The notes beneath the pieces were generated by a model. That model was not told where the DNA came from. It saw only the letters and a list, made by a program, of their open reading frames with translations, and ran no database searches. 64,000 bases of DNA, taken from DLKC01 sp002478885 (GTDB lineage Bacteria; Bacteroidota; Bacteroidia; Chitinophagales; Chitinophagaceae). Shown here one piece after another: positions 48,088 through 57,887 of the stretch. The position numbers were made by a program, and so were the translations under genes. The stretch spans positions 1,736,001 through 1,800,000 of the forward strand of contig JAXLUI010000001.1 in assembly GCA_046329585.1 (NCBI GenBank), in the 5' to 3' direction. The stretch's first letter is position 1. Each line of letters starts with the position of its first letter.

Positions 48088-50247
48088 ATGTTGTCTCAAC
48101 CTATTCAATCTTCCTTCAATTTGCCTGATGGCTCGGAAGTAGTTATAGAAACGGGTAAACTTGCCCGCCAGGCTGACGGTGCCGTAACTGTACGCCAGGG
48201 AAAATGCATTTTAATGGCTACTGTTGTAGCAAACAAAGAGCCGAGAGAAGGTCAGGATTTTTTTCCTTTAAGTGTAGACTACCAGGAAAAATTTGCGTCG
48301 GCTGGCCGTATACCGGGCTCTTTCTTCAAGAGGGAAGCACGTCTTAACGACTATGAAATATTAACAAGCCGTCTTATCGACAGAGCATTGAGGCCTCTAT
48401 TTCCTGAAGATTATTTCTGCGACGTGCAGGTGCTGATCAGCCTTATTTCAAGCGACGAAGAGGTCATGCCAGATGCATTGGCCTGTCTCGCCGCCTCTGC
48501 TGCCCTGGCTGTGAGCGATATTCCAATCAAAGAAATTATTTCTGAAGTAAGGATTGCACGTGTTAACGGAGAGTTCGTCGTTAATCCAGGTCGCAGCATG
48601 CTGGCAAAAGCCGATATGGAATTTATTATAGCCGCCACCGAAAGAAACCTGATGATGGTAGAAGGTGAAGCAAAAGAGTGTAGCGAGGAAGATCTTGTAA
48701 AGGCACTCGAATTAGCTCATGACGCTGTTAGAACGCAAATAAAGGCCCAGCACGATCTCAGGGATAAAAAGGGTGTTACGGGCAAGCGCGACTATACAAA
48801 GCCAGAGCAAAACGACACAATTAAACAAAAGGTTGCTGATTTCTGTAAAGACAGGATTCTTGAGATTTCAAGGAAAGGTTCTTCCAAAGGGGAGCGCAGC
48901 GAAGCCTTCGGTGCATTAAAAGACCTGCTTATTTCAAGTCTTGGTGAAGAAGCAACAGATTCAGATAAAAAACTGGCTAAGAAATATTTCGAAGACCTTC
49001 AATGGGAACTTGTACGCAGCATGATCCTCGACGATCGCATTCGCCTCGATGGCCGCAAACTCGACGAGATCAGGTCACTAACTATGGAAGTTGATCCGCT
49101 GCCGACTCCGCATGGCTCAGCACTTTTCACCCGTGGTGAAACACAGTCATTAACCACCGTTACATTGGGTACACCACTCGACGAATTGTTGATTGAAAGT
49201 GCAGCTAAGTCCGACTATTCCAAATTCATCCTGCATTATAACTTCCCGCCGTTCTCAACTGGTGAAGTTAAAATGATGCGCGGTCCAGGCCGTCGCGAAG
49301 TTGGCCATGGCAACCTCGCTATGCGTTCTTTAAAACAAATGATGCCGGGCAACGAATATGCCTACACGGTTCGCGTAGTAAGCGATATCCTTGAATCGAA
49401 CGGCTCTTCTTCTATGGCCACTGTTTGCGCCGGTTCGCTGGCATTAATGGATGCAGGTGTGCCTATTCCAAAACATGTAAGTGGTGTGGCCATGGGTTTA
49501 ATCACCAGGAACGATGATGGAAAATACGCGATTCTTACAGATATTCTCGGTGATGAAGACCACTTGGGCGATATGGATTTTAAAGTAACCGGAACAAGAG
49601 AAGGTATTTGTGGTGTTCAAATGGATATAAAAGTTGATGGCTTAAGTATGGATGTAATGCGGGAAGCATTGGAGCAGGCACGTAAGGGTCGCCTTCACAT
49701 CCTTAACTCAATGTATGAGTGCATTAATAATGCCCGTCCTGAAGTTAAACCGCATGCGCCACGCATGGAAAAACTGTTCATCGATAAAGAATTTATTGGT
49801 GCGGTTATCGGGCCTCAGGGTAAAGTAATACAGGAAATACAGAAAGAAACCGGCACAACTATCAATATCGAAGAAGTTGGCAACTATGGCGAGGTAAGTA
49901 TTTTCTCTCCTTCGAAAGAAGGTCTCGACAAAGCGGTTAGCTGGATCAAAGGCATAACTGCCGTTCCATCTGTTGGCGAAACATACGAAGCCAAGGTTAA
50001 AACCATTCAACCTTATGGCGCTTTTGTTGAGTTCCTGCCTAAGAAAGAAGGCCTATTGCATATAAGTGAAGTTTCCTGGAAACGCCTCGAAAGCCTCGAA
50101 GGTGTTTTGAAAGAAGGCGATGTAGTTAAGGTAAAACTCATCGGCATCGATCACAAAACTGGTAAATTTAAACTGAGCCGCAAAGTACTTATGCCAAAAC
50201 CCGAGGGAATGAAACCTCAGCCGGGTGAAAGCAACGGGCAAAACTAA
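48088..50247 (+). CDS. pnp: Polyribonucleotide nucleotidyltransferase (PNPase)
   Basis: 719 residues. PNPase degrades RNA from the 3' end with phosphate, as a trimeric ring. Two RNase PH domains (about residues 15-230 and 330-550; the second with SDYSKFILHYNFPPFSTGEV, MMRGPGRREVGHGNLAMRSL and LGDEDHLGDMDFKVTGTREG), a KH domain (IDKEFIGAVIGPQGKVIQEI) and an S1 domain (VKTIQPYGAFVEFLPKKEG). All domains are complete. It follows rpsO by 170 bases across a hairpin and has its own terminator. Confidence 0.98.
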   Translation: MLSQPIQSSFNLPDGSEVVIETGKLARQADGAVTVRQGKCILMATVVANKEPREGQDFFPLSVDYQEKFASAGRIPGSFFKREARLNDYEILTSRLIDRALRPLFPEDYFCDVQVLISLISSDEEVMPDALACLAASAALAVSDIPIKEIISEVRIARVNGEFVVNPGRSMLAKADMEFIIAATERNLMMVEGEAKECSEEDLVKALELAHDAVRTQIKAQHDLRDKKGVTGKRDYTKPEQNDTIKQKVADFCKDRILEISRKGSSKGERSEAFGALKDLLISSLGEEATDSDKKLAKKYFEDLQWELVRSMILDDRIRLDGRKLDEIRSLTMEVDPLPTPHGSALFTRGETQSLTTVTLGTPLDELLIESAAKSDYSKFILHYNFPPFSTGEVKMMRGPGRREVGHGNLAMRSLKQMMPGNEYAYTVRVVSDILESNGSSSMATVCAGSLALMDAGVPIPKHVSGVAMGLITRNDDGKYAILTDILGDEDHLGDMDFKVTGTREGICGVQMDIKVDGLSMDVMREALEQARKGRLHILNSMYECINNARPEVKPHAPRMEKLFIDKEFIGAVIGPQGKVIQEIQKETGTTINIEEVGNYGEVSIFSPSKEGLDKAVSWIKGITAVPSVGETYEAKVKTIQPYGAFVEFLPKKEGLLHISEVSWKRLESLEGVLKEGDVVKVKLIGIDHKTGKFKLSRKVLMPKPEGMKPQPGESNGQN

Positions 50248-50267
50248 AATGGAAATTTATACAATAC

Positions 50268-50297
50268 AAAGCCTGCAAACAATGCGGGCTTTTTTTA
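50268..50297 (+). terminator. Terminator of pnp
   Basis: AAAGCCTGCA pairs with TGCGGGCTTT (one G-T pair) with a 5-base loop, followed by TTTTTT, 20 bases past the stop. Confidence 0.85.
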
Positions 50298-50299
50298 TT

Positions 50300-50455
50300 A
50301 TGATTCCGGCTTTTGATACATCGCAGGGCTTTACCTGCGCGATGTGCAGGTTTATCCGGCATCGCACTTTTCAGCAACAGTATACGGGATGAACAGCTTT
50401 TAATCTGCTGAAAAAAGAACAGAACCTTGAGGGGAGCGTCGCAAGCAAAGAGGCC
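50300..50455. repeat. Degenerate paired palindromic repeat
   Basis: Left part ATGATTCCGGCTTTTGAT, then GGCATCGCACTTTTCAGC; right part GGGGAGCGTCGCAAGCAAAG (50431-50450), the complement of the second-arm sequence seen at 39858 and 47374. Non-coding spacer between pnp and prmA. Confidence 0.6.
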
Positions 50456-50547
50456 ATATACAATGGGCTGGAAACAAAAGACTATAAACAATAACAAGAG
50501 AGTTGCCGGCAATCTCGCTTTCTTTGCAATAACACAAAAGGCAGCCA

Positions 50548-51366
50548 ATGAACAATAATTACCTGCAACTACAGGTTAACGATATACATGCTGAACAGGC
50601 AGAAATACTTATCGCGCAATTAAGCGAGGTCGGCTTCAGCGGCTTCGAAGAAACAGCAGACAGCCTTAGCGCCTTTATAAATGAAGCAGCTTTTGTTGAA
50701 CCCGTTGTTGCAGCCATATTCGAATCGCTCAAGCTTGAATATGCCAAAACGATTATAGCTGAAACCAACTGGAATGAGAGTTGGGAGAAAAATTTTGACC
50801 CCGTGATCGTAGGTGATTTTGCGGCTGTTAGAGCGCATTTTCATGCTGCAATAGAAACTGTGCAACACGAAATCGTTATAACGCCCAAAATGAGTTTTGG
50901 CACGGGTCATCACGCAACAACCTTTATGATGATGCAACGAATGAAAGAGGTAAACTTTAAAAACAAAACTATTTTTGATTTTGGCACCGGCACCGGCATA
51001 CTCGCAATACTGGCCGAAAAACTAGGAGCGGCAAAAATTTTAGCCATAGATAACGATGAATGGAGTATAGAAAATGCAAAAGAAAATATAGAAACCAATA
51101 ACTGCAATCATATTTCTATTGAACTTGCCGATGAACCCAATAAAGAAAAACGCTTTGATATTATTCTCGCTAACATCAACAAACACGTAATTGTGGAATA
51201 TGCTAAAAGCCTTGTTACAATGCTAAACAGAAACGGACTACTGTTAGTTAGCGGGCTTCTTGACCAGGATGAACAGGATATGCTAAGAGTAGCGACAGAT
51301 TTGGAACTAACCCACCTTGAAACTTTATCAAGAGATAAATGGATATGTATAGCATTTGCCATTTAA
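50548..51366 (+). CDS. prmA: Ribosomal protein L11 methyltransferase
   Basis: 272 residues. PrmA trimethylates lysines and the N-terminus of ribosomal protein L11. N-terminal substrate-recognition domain (about 1-95), then the SAM domain: ITPKMSFGTGHHATTFMMMQ, motif I IFDFGTGTGILAILAEKLGA, AIDNDEWSIENAKENIE and the catalytic-region FDIILANINKHVIVEYA. Divergent in nothing; the next gene, plsY, has its own promoter 49 bases after the stop. Confidence 0.95.
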   Translation: MNNNYLQLQVNDIHAEQAEILIAQLSEVGFSGFEETADSLSAFINEAAFVEPVVAAIFESLKLEYAKTIIAETNWNESWEKNFDPVIVGDFAAVRAHFHAAIETVQHEIVITPKMSFGTGHHATTFMMMQRMKEVNFKNKTIFDFGTGTGILAILAEKLGAAKILAIDNDEWSIENAKENIETNNCNHISIELADEPNKEKRFDIILANINKHVIVEYAKSLVTMLNRNGLLLVSGLLDQDEQDMLRVATDLELTHLETLSRDKWICIAFAI

Positions 51367-51414
51367 AAAAAATAAAACCGCTGTTAAGAGATTATTATTA
51401 AAAAAAATGATTAC

Positions 51415-51422
51415 TATATTTG
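51415..51422 (+). promoter_or_regulatory. Promoter -7 box of plsY
   Basis: TATATTTG, a perfect TAnnTTTG, 21 bases before the ATG at 51444. The in-frame TTG at 51420 falls inside the box and so cannot be the start. Confidence 0.6.
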
Positions 51423-51443
51423 CCCCTCAGCGTTAACCAACCA

Positions 51444-52106
51444 ATGAAAGAATTGTTATTAATCGTTATTGCTTATCTTATTGGCTCCATTCCGACCGCG
51501 GTATGGGTAAGTAGGAGATTTTTTGGAATCGATATCAGGAATTATGGTAGCGGCAATGCCGGTGCTACAAATACTTACCGCGTACTTGGCTCCCGCTGGG
51601 GAACTTTTGTGATGATCATAGATATGTTAAAAGGCGTGATTGCCACTTCACTTTATATTCTTATTCCTTTTTACCTCGTCCCGGACAATGAATGGCCAAG
51701 AACAAACCTGATGATTGGTTTGGGCCTTGCCTCTGTTATAGGCCATATTTTCCCTATTTGGGCCGGCTTTAAAGGCGGTAAAGGTGTGGCTACTTTATTT
51801 GGAATGATCGTGGCCATTCAACCTGTTGTCGCCATTTGTTGTGTAGGTGTTTTTTTGTTGGTGCTTTACCTCACGAGATTTGTTTCACTAAGTTCTATTC
51901 TGTCCGGCGTTTCTTTTGCTATTTTTATCCTGTTCATCTTTAACGATGATGTTACGCTATACCGTGTGTTTTCTGTTCTGGTGGCACTGCTGGTCATACT
52001 AACACACCAAAAGAATATTAATCGCATTTTACAGGGAACCGAAAGCAAAGTACCTATTTTAAAATACAGGGATCGCAGAAGGCAACGCAGAAAAAACAAT
52101 CAATAA
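51444..52106 (+). CDS. plsY: Glycerol-3-phosphate acyltransferase PlsY
   Basis: 220 residues from the ATG at 51444 (MKELLLIVIAYLIGSIPTAV); an in-frame TTG eight codons earlier lies in the promoter box. Inner-membrane acyl-phosphate:glycerol-3-phosphate acyltransferase, the first step of phospholipid synthesis. Motif 1 region YLIGSIPTAVWVSRRF and DIRNYGSGNAGATNTYRVLG, motif 2 IGHIFPIWAGFKGGKGVATL, and motif 3-like LYLTRFVSLSSILSGVSF. About six membrane helices and a basic tail (RDRRRQRRKNNQ). Followed by a hairpin terminator shared with the convergent small gene. Confidence 0.96.
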   Translation: MKELLLIVIAYLIGSIPTAVWVSRRFFGIDIRNYGSGNAGATNTYRVLGSRWGTFVMIIDMLKGVIATSLYILIPFYLVPDNEWPRTNLMIGLGLASVIGHIFPIWAGFKGGKGVATLFGMIVAIQPVVAICCVGVFLLVLYLTRFVSLSSILSGVSFAIFILFIFNDDVTLYRVFSVLVALLVILTHQKNINRILQGTESKVPILKYRDRRRQRRKNNQ

Positions 52107-52128
52107 TTATAATGCCCGGAAATATTTG

Positions 52129-52160
52129 AATGCTCCCGTTTATGTTGGGAGCATTTCTTT
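52129..52160 (+). terminator. Terminator of plsY, convergent
   Basis: AATGCTCCC pairs with GGGAGCATT across a 9-base loop, followed by TCTTTTG. It overlaps the last codons of the convergent small gene at 52140. Confidence 0.75.
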
Positions 52161-52430
52161 TGTTATATATTCCCACTCACTTTTCAAATCCTCCCCAGGC
52201 ATATTTCGCCCGGCTTTATTATACCAGTAGTTAGCATTCCACGTGTCGCCCTCTTTTCTGTGCAGGTACGCATGTATCCAGGAGGCCTTTTTATCGGGAA
52301 CATCCTGGATTTCCTCATGGGCTTTATGCCACTCTCCTTTTGCATCGTACCAGAGTGCCCTCAGGTAAATTGATAGCGACTTGGGCGGCTGGCTTTCGCT
52401 CAGCGATGCGATAAAACGCTCTATATTCAT
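52140..52430 (-). CDS. Small hypothetical protein
   Basis: 96 residues, soluble and helical, with many aromatics: ALWYDAKGEWHKAHEEIQDV, then ASWIHAYLHRKEGDTWNANY, then SEWEYITKEMLPT. The repeated WYD/WHKAH and YWYNKAG pieces have the feel of a degenerate TPR pair. No named family. It converges on plsY and its 3' end lies in the shared terminator. The Trp-rich composition supports a real protein. Confidence 0.7.
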   Translation of the reverse strand: MNIERFIASLSESQPPKSLSIYLRALWYDAKGEWHKAHEEIQDVPDKKASWIHAYLHRKEGDTWNANYWYNKAGRNMPGEDLKSEWEYITKEMLPT

Positions 52431-52495
52431 ACGAGGTCAGAGGCTGGAAGATCAAAAAATTGGAGATATCAACACTGTCGACAAGAACAAAGTAC

Positions 52496-53518
52496 TTAAG
52501 AACGCTTTTCTATCTTGTCATAAAACCCGCCGAAATTATTTTGCTTAACGCCATCTTCATTAAAAAAATCGTGCGGAAAGCCTAACACGATTGCGCTAAC
52601 CTCATCCAGCCTTCGGATATGCTCATCGGTTAACGAAACGCCCGTGGCCTTCAGATTCTCCTCCAATTGAATAAGTTTGGTCGCACCTACAATAGGTATA
52701 CAGGAGAAGCCTTTTTGCATCGTCCATTTTAAAGCAACATGCGATGGGCTTACGTTCAGCTCTGCTGCGATTGCAATTACTTCGTTGGTTATAGCGACAC
52801 TTCGTTCATTCAAACGATTACTGGTCTCCTTCAGTCTTCCAAAATCGCCACGTAGGTATTTCCCCGTAAGCGCACCGCCCCCTAAAGGCGCCCATGGCGT
52901 TACGGTCATGTTATAGTGCCTGGCCATAGGAATAAGATCTCTTTCGGGTGTCCGTTGGAGCAGACTGTATTCAACCTGCAAGGCAACAAACTGACTCCAG
53001 CCCAATAATTCTGCCATTGTATTTCCCTTGGCAACAATCCACGCCGGGGTGTCGCTGATGCCTATATAATTTATTTTGCCCTGCTTAACCAAATCTTCAA
53101 GTCCACGCATTACTTCATCAATCGGCGTTAGGTCATCCCATATATGCAGGTAAAAAAGGTCAATAAAATCCGTCTTCAATCGCTTCAGGCTCTCCTCCAC
53201 GCTGCGCATCATATTCTTACGGTTGTTACCGCTTGCATTAGGGTTAGTATTATTGTCCTTTAAAGAATACTTGGTTGCAATAACCCAGTAATCGCGGTCG
53301 CCCTGGCCCACAAACTCACCAATAATTTTTTCACTGGTACCCAACTTGTAAATATTGGCGGTGTCCAGGAAGTTGCCTCCGGCATTACCAAATGCTTCCA
53401 TTATTGAAAAGCTGGTATCGACATCTGCGCCCCAGCCCGCTTCGGTTCCAAAACCCATTGTGCCCAAACAAAGCTCAGATACTTTAAGCCCGCTTCTTCC
53501 AAGTAATTTGTATTTCAT
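52496..53518 (-). CDS. Aldo/keto reductase
   Basis: 340 residues, NADPH-dependent TIM barrel. The catalytic tetrad is visible: Asp in NFLDTANIYKLGTSEKIIG with the Tyr of ANIY, Lys in VIATKYSLKDN, and His in LFYLHIWDDLTP. The C-terminal cofactor segment is SCIPIVGATKLIQLEENLKA. This is the YhdN/IolS-like branch of the superfamily; the substrate is unknown. A small gene follows 65 bases downstream on the same strand. Confidence 0.93.
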   Translation of the reverse strand: MKYKLLGRSGLKVSELCLGTMGFGTEAGWGADVDTSFSIMEAFGNAGGNFLDTANIYKLGTSEKIIGEFVGQGDRDYWVIATKYSLKDNNTNPNASGNNRKNMMRSVEESLKRLKTDFIDLFYLHIWDDLTPIDEVMRGLEDLVKQGKINYIGISDTPAWIVAKGNTMAELLGWSQFVALQVEYSLLQRTPERDLIPMARHYNMTVTPWAPLGGGALTGKYLRGDFGRLKETSNRLNERSVAITNEVIAIAAELNVSPSHVALKWTMQKGFSCIPIVGATKLIQLEENLKATGVSLTDEHIRRLDEVSAIVLGFPHDFFNEDGVKQNNFGGFYDKIEKRS

Positions 53519-53593
53519 ATTGCTGTGTTATTTATTGGTGACGAATACGCAAGTTATCAATTGGTAAAAACTGTTATAAATATAGCAAGCAGA

Positions 53594-53812
53594 TTTGAAC
53601 TATGATGCCCGACAGCAGCATTTCATGGCATCGCCTGTTGTGTCACTCCCTTGTACTGCAGAATATAAGTCGAAAACCACGAGTCCGGAGACGCACAGTG
53701 CTCCATAGTAATTATCCCGGCATTTTCGTTTTAGCTGATTCCCGGACAAATTGTACAAGTGTGCGACGCAACAGCAGCCGACATATTTACAAAAGCCGGC
53801 TACAAAAAAACT
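53594..53812 (-). repeat. Full-length palindromic element, copy 2
   Basis: Read on the minus strand: AAAGCCGGCT, then GGCTGCTGTTGCGTCGCACA (core 53761-53771) and CTTGTACAATTTGTCCGGG; the far arm ends CTTATATTCTGCAGTACAAG, GGGAGTGACACAACAGGCGA, TGCC. The far-arm stretch CTTATATTCTGCAGTACAAG is identical in copy 3. The element ends at the stop codon of the phospholipase gene. It fills the gap 53519-53810. Confidence 0.82.
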
Positions 53813-56351
53813 ACATGCCAGCGGCGCCCATTGCAGGATCGGTAAAGGTCTCTTTCCCTGACTCAACTCTGCCTGAATAACGCTTTTCAAAAATATTGTT
53901 GCCATTTATTTTAACCGTGCAGTCGTACCAATTATGAGTTTTAGTAAGATCGAACAAAATAATTGCGGAATTGTTGGCGTCGATTAGTCTTGATTGTTGT
54001 TGTTTACTGTAGTGATCAAATATTTCAATTGCCAGCTTCCTGTTGCTTTCATTTTTAAAATGAAGTTCAATATTGCCGGTAAGCTTATTTGCAGTTTTCA
54101 AATCGTGCTGGTAGTTGCACGCAATATTTATTTGGGGATCGCTTGCATTGCCCTTGAACTCCCGGTAAAATCCATTGGGCGCGTGAACGGCAATATGATA
54201 GTTGCCATTTTCGAAATCGCCCACAGGCCACACATCTTTTAGTTTGTCACCGGGCAACACAGCATAGGAAGAACAATGCATTTTTTTTTGCTTAAAATTG
54301 CGCATTAAATAAACGCTGAAAGGCACGCCGGAAGCGGCCTTGCCAAAGATATTATCCTTCGCTTCAAAATATATTTCGATTGATTTCTTGTCGGCACTCA
54401 ACTGGCTATTGGCATATATTTCATAAGGCAATGCATTTGCAGGACGTATACCTTTTTCCTGAACCGGCAAATGAAAAGCAGTAGATGAATTATTCCTGAC
54501 ATGCACTATTTCGTCGGCACCGAGCTTTCTGTAGTCGCTGGGCGGCTTTTTGAATTTTGCCTTATGAATACTTTCGATAAACAGGTCTTTGTCTAATGCG
54601 GCTGGTGCGTTTATCTTTTCACCGTTGTATGGCCTGAACACAGAAGTTAGATCGCCGCAAATTGCCCGGCGCCATGCAGTAATATTTTCTTCCACAATGC
54701 GCTTTCCTGTTTTTTGCGCAAGGAATTTTTCAAGGAATTGCAAAGCTGAAGTGTGATCGAAAACCTGTGAACAAACATAGCCGCCACGGCTCCACGGCGA
54801 TGCGATAACCATGGGCACGCGATAACCAAGACCAATAGAACTTTCCCTCCTTTCAGCGGCATCAATATTTTTTCTCAGGAATTCCTGTCGCATGCTTACG
54901 AATTCACTGGCAGCATTCATATTCTCGGAAGTTTTGCCGGTTGATGCATCGTTTGGATTAGGAGCTACAAACGGCGGCACATGATCGAAATAGCCATCAT
55001 TCTCATCATACGTAAGAATGAATATAGTCTTCTTCCATACTTCCGGATTCTTCGTAAGAATATCCATCACTTCTGAAACATACCATGCGCCAAACCATGC
55101 GGAACCAGGGTGGTCGGAAAAAGCTTCGGGCGCTACAATCCAGGAAACGGTCGGCAGATTTCCATTGTGCACGTCTTCTCTGAACTGATGCAACACATCA
55201 CCCTTTGGCACATTGATCGCCCTTTCTGCATCGCCATCTTTATATTTTAATTCGCTCAAATCGTGGTAATACGGATCGCTTTTATTTACCGTAAAAGCTT
55301 TCTCATGAATACGTTTCTCATAGGCTGACAGCTGATCGTATTTCTCCTTTGTATAGATTAGCTTTTCCACCGCCAGTTTTTCAGCATAAGCCTTTAGCGC
55401 TTTAATTTTTTTAACCAGGTCGTCATATTCTTTGCTGCCTGCAGTCATCGCCTGTAATTGCTTCTCTGCATCGGCAATTTCAAGAGGTATAGAAGCTGAC
55501 CGCTTTTGTATATAGCCAATATATCTTGAAGAAAGTTTGACATTAAATTGCGAAAAAAATTCAATTGGGTTGTCAGTGAAGTTGGCAAGCCACGCATCTT
55601 GTTCACCGCTGAACCCACCATCAACACTCAACTCATTCTGATATATTTTCCAGGAAACGCCATTGTCTTCTAAACGCTCGGGAAATGTTTTCCAGCTCAC
55701 CCATGCGTCATAATCTGATTCCCCGTTCCAAACGTTTGCCTGTGCATTTTCATTTTGCGCAGGTCTTATGGTGCCGCTCCAGAAATACAAACGGTTTGGT
55801 GTTGTGCCCGTAAGCGAAGAACAGAAATGCTGATCACAAACGGTAAATGCATCGGCAAGGGCGTAATAAAATGGAATATCGTCCCTCGTATAATAACCCA
55901 TCGTTAAAGGCATATCAGCATAGTCGTTATTGCCCGGCTTTTTTGCCTGCAGCCATTGGTCATACCGGCCATTATTCCTTGCATCTACCTGGTTGCTCCA
56001 TGAATGTGGCAAAGACCCCATCCACGTGACCTTTGTATCTTTTATATCAAGATGAAATGGCGCATAAGTTTCTCCCTTTTCATTCGTTTGCAACCACACG
56101 GGATTATCGTTTGCCAAACGTATGGCACGAGGGTCATTAAATCCGCGAACACCTTGCAGCGTTCCGAATGTATGATCGAATGAGCGGTTTTCCTGCATCA
56201 GTAAAACAATATGCTCCGCATCCATAAAAGTGGTGCCCGGCGCAGGGTCTATGGCGAATGCCTTCTTTATTGAGCCTGGCAAAAACTGGCTTACTCCTGA
56301 GGCCCCTGAAAATAAAGCGGCCTTCTTTAAAAATGAGCGTCTCGAAGTCAT
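53811..56351 (-). CDS. Tat-exported phosphocholine-specific phospholipase C
   Basis: 846 residues from the ATG at 56351, which gives a twin-arginine signal peptide (MTSRRSFLKKAALFSGASGV). Catalytic domain of the acid phosphatase/PLC superfamily at about 45-640: IVLLMQENRSFDHTFGTLQG, LPHSWSNQVDARNNGRYDQW, CDQHFCSSLTGTTPNRLYFW and ILTYDENDGYFDHVPPF, which supply the conserved metal and active-site residues. The C-terminal part holds two DUF756-like beta domains (DNIFGKAASGVPFSVYLMRN and TGNIELHFKNESNRKLAIEI). It cleaves phosphatidylcholine or sphingomyelin outside the cytoplasm. No other phospholipid gene is adjacent. Confidence 0.93.
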   Translation of the reverse strand: MTSRRSFLKKAALFSGASGVSQFLPGSIKKAFAIDPAPGTTFMDAEHIVLLMQENRSFDHTFGTLQGVRGFNDPRAIRLANDNPVWLQTNEKGETYAPFHLDIKDTKVTWMGSLPHSWSNQVDARNNGRYDQWLQAKKPGNNDYADMPLTMGYYTRDDIPFYYALADAFTVCDQHFCSSLTGTTPNRLYFWSGTIRPAQNENAQANVWNGESDYDAWVSWKTFPERLEDNGVSWKIYQNELSVDGGFSGEQDAWLANFTDNPIEFFSQFNVKLSSRYIGYIQKRSASIPLEIADAEKQLQAMTAGSKEYDDLVKKIKALKAYAEKLAVEKLIYTKEKYDQLSAYEKRIHEKAFTVNKSDPYYHDLSELKYKDGDAERAINVPKGDVLHQFREDVHNGNLPTVSWIVAPEAFSDHPGSAWFGAWYVSEVMDILTKNPEVWKKTIFILTYDENDGYFDHVPPFVAPNPNDASTGKTSENMNAASEFVSMRQEFLRKNIDAAERRESSIGLGYRVPMVIASPWSRGGYVCSQVFDHTSALQFLEKFLAQKTGKRIVEENITAWRRAICGDLTSVFRPYNGEKINAPAALDKDLFIESIHKAKFKKPPSDYRKLGADEIVHVRNNSSTAFHLPVQEKGIRPANALPYEIYANSQLSADKKSIEIYFEAKDNIFGKAASGVPFSVYLMRNFKQKKMHCSSYAVLPGDKLKDVWPVGDFENGNYHIAVHAPNGFYREFKGNASDPQINIACNYQHDLKTANKLTGNIELHFKNESNRKLAIEIFDHYSKQQQSRLIDANNSAIILFDLTKTHNWYDCTVKINGNNIFEKRYSGRVESGKETFTDPAMGAAGM

Positions 56352-56489
56352 ATGCTTACAAAATGCTTGTAATTGTAAATGTAAAAAATAGTCCCCGTCA
56401 ATAACCGTTGCCCGCATTGTTAACGTAAAAATATTTGAGCCGCTGCTGATCATAGTTTCATGCTATTCCAGAACTTTGAGTGATTTTTG

Positions 56490-56582
56490 TTTACAGGCTT
56501 CCTGTTCGCTATTAAGCTTCGTTGCGTCGCATTACATTCATCGTTCGGGTAAAGCATTAAGCCGGGTAATACAAAAAACATA
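56490..56582 (+). repeat. Compact palindromic element
   Basis: TTTTTGTTTACAGGCTTCC, then GCTTCGTTGCGTCGCATTAC (core 56522-56532), and close behind it the outer end of an opposite arm, TTAAGCCGGGTAATACAAAA. Between divergent genes. Confidence 0.65.
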
Positions 56583-56611
56583 AACCCAAACTTCAACACA
56601 AATCGTAAAGC

Positions 56612-57187
56612 ATGAGCAGCACTAAAAACGGTAAAAACAAACTGCCGCCTGAGCAGGCTTCAGCATTGCTTGATATTCTAAAAACCCGTTTCGAAAAAAA
56701 TATGAAACGGCACAAGGGTATTGAATGGATAAAAGTGCAGGCAAGGTTGGAAGCCAATGCTGCAAAATTGTGGTCGCTGAACGAAATGGAGCAAACCGGC
56801 GGCGAGCCGGACGTTGTTGATTATGACAAAAAAAAAGGGGAATATATTTTCTATGATTGTTCAGCGGAAAGCCCCAAAGGCCGCCGAAGCCTTTGTTACG
56901 ACAGGGATGCCTGGAATGCAAGAAAAGAATTTAAGCCATCAGACAGCGTTATAGATATGGCCACCGCAATGGGCATTGAGCCCTTAACAGAAGAACAATA
57001 TCGTTACCTGCAACAATCAGGTAGCTTCGATACCAAAACATCTAGCTGGATCAAGACGCCGGAAGCTATAAGAAAATTAGGGGGTGCTGTTTTTTGTGAC
57101 CGCCGTTATGATACTGTTTTCCTTTATCACAATGGCGCAGAATCATATTATGCAGCAAGAGGCTTTAGAGGATCAATTAGCGTGTAA
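56612..57187 (+). CDS. DUF4256 protein
   Basis: 191 residues, soluble. The family signature runs through most of it: LPPEQASALLDILKTRFEKN, then WIKVQARLEANAAKLWSLNE, MEQTGGEPDVVDYDKKKGEY, IFYDCSAESPKGRRSLCYDR and AESYYAARGFRGSISV. DUF4256 has no known function and is spread thinly among bacteria. The next gene follows after 18 bases on the same strand and is probably co-transcribed. Confidence 0.88.
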   Translation: MSSTKNGKNKLPPEQASALLDILKTRFEKNMKRHKGIEWIKVQARLEANAAKLWSLNEMEQTGGEPDVVDYDKKKGEYIFYDCSAESPKGRRSLCYDRDAWNARKEFKPSDSVIDMATAMGIEPLTEEQYRYLQQSGSFDTKTSSWIKTPEAIRKLGGAVFCDRRYDTVFLYHNGAESYYAARGFRGSISV

Positions 57188-57205
57188 ATTTTTAAAAAGA
57201 CTTTT

Positions 57206-57802
57206 ATGGAAGGGAATAACATGAATCCTGGAGTAGATTTTTATTTCGATAAAGAAAAGAACTGGCAAAAAGAAATTGAACAGATGAGGCTGATTGCTCT
57301 TGACTGCGGGCTTGAAGAAGTATTAAAATGGGGCTGTCCATGCTACACTTTCGAAGAAAAAAATATTGTCTTGATACATGTATTCAAAGAGTATTGCGCC
57401 TTTCTTTTTTTTAAAGGTGCACTATTAAGTAATACGCACGGCCTGCTTATTCAACAAACCGAAAATGTGCAGTCAGCAAGGCAGATAAGATTTACCAATG
57501 TGAAGGAAATTGTTAAGAGGGCAAAAACATTGAAAGCCTGTATTTATGAAGCGATTGAAGTGGAGAGAGCAGGTTTGAAAGTGAAATTGAAAAAGACGGC
57601 AGATTTCGGGATGCCCGAGGAACTTCAAAAAAAGTTAGATAAAATGCCCGCTCTGAAAGCCGCTTTTGAAGCATTGACACCGGGACGACAAAGAGGTTAT
57701 ATCTTCTATTTTTCTCAGCCAAAACAATCCAAAACCCGGGAGTTGAGGATAGAAAAATCAATTGAACAAATTATGAACGGAAAAGGTTTAAATGATGACT
57801 AA
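57206..57802 (+). CDS. YdeI/OmdA-type DUF1801 protein
   Basis: 198 residues. A DUF1801 domain (YdhG-like, about residues 10-125: WGCPCYTFEEKNIVLIHVFK, then EYCAFLFFKGALLSNTHGLL) and a C-terminal OmdA-like helical part (LQKKLDKMPALKAAFEALTP, then GRQRGYIFYFSQPKQSKTRE). YdeI of Bacillus is associated with tolerance to cationic peptides; the biochemical role is unknown. It starts 18 bases after the DUF4256 gene; an ATG five codons in is also possible. Confidence 0.88.
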   Translation: MEGNNMNPGVDFYFDKEKNWQKEIEQMRLIALDCGLEEVLKWGCPCYTFEEKNIVLIHVFKEYCAFLFFKGALLSNTHGLLIQQTENVQSARQIRFTNVKEIVKRAKTLKACIYEAIEVERAGLKVKLKKTADFGMPEELQKKLDKMPALKAAFEALTPGRQRGYIFYFSQPKQSKTRELRIEKSIEQIMNGKGLNDD

Positions 57803-57887
57803 CCATTTGAACAACCTTGCAGCAATAGCTGCCTGAGCAAATTATATCGCCTGTCCCTGGCTGTTTGCTGCACTAAATTCCGTCAGT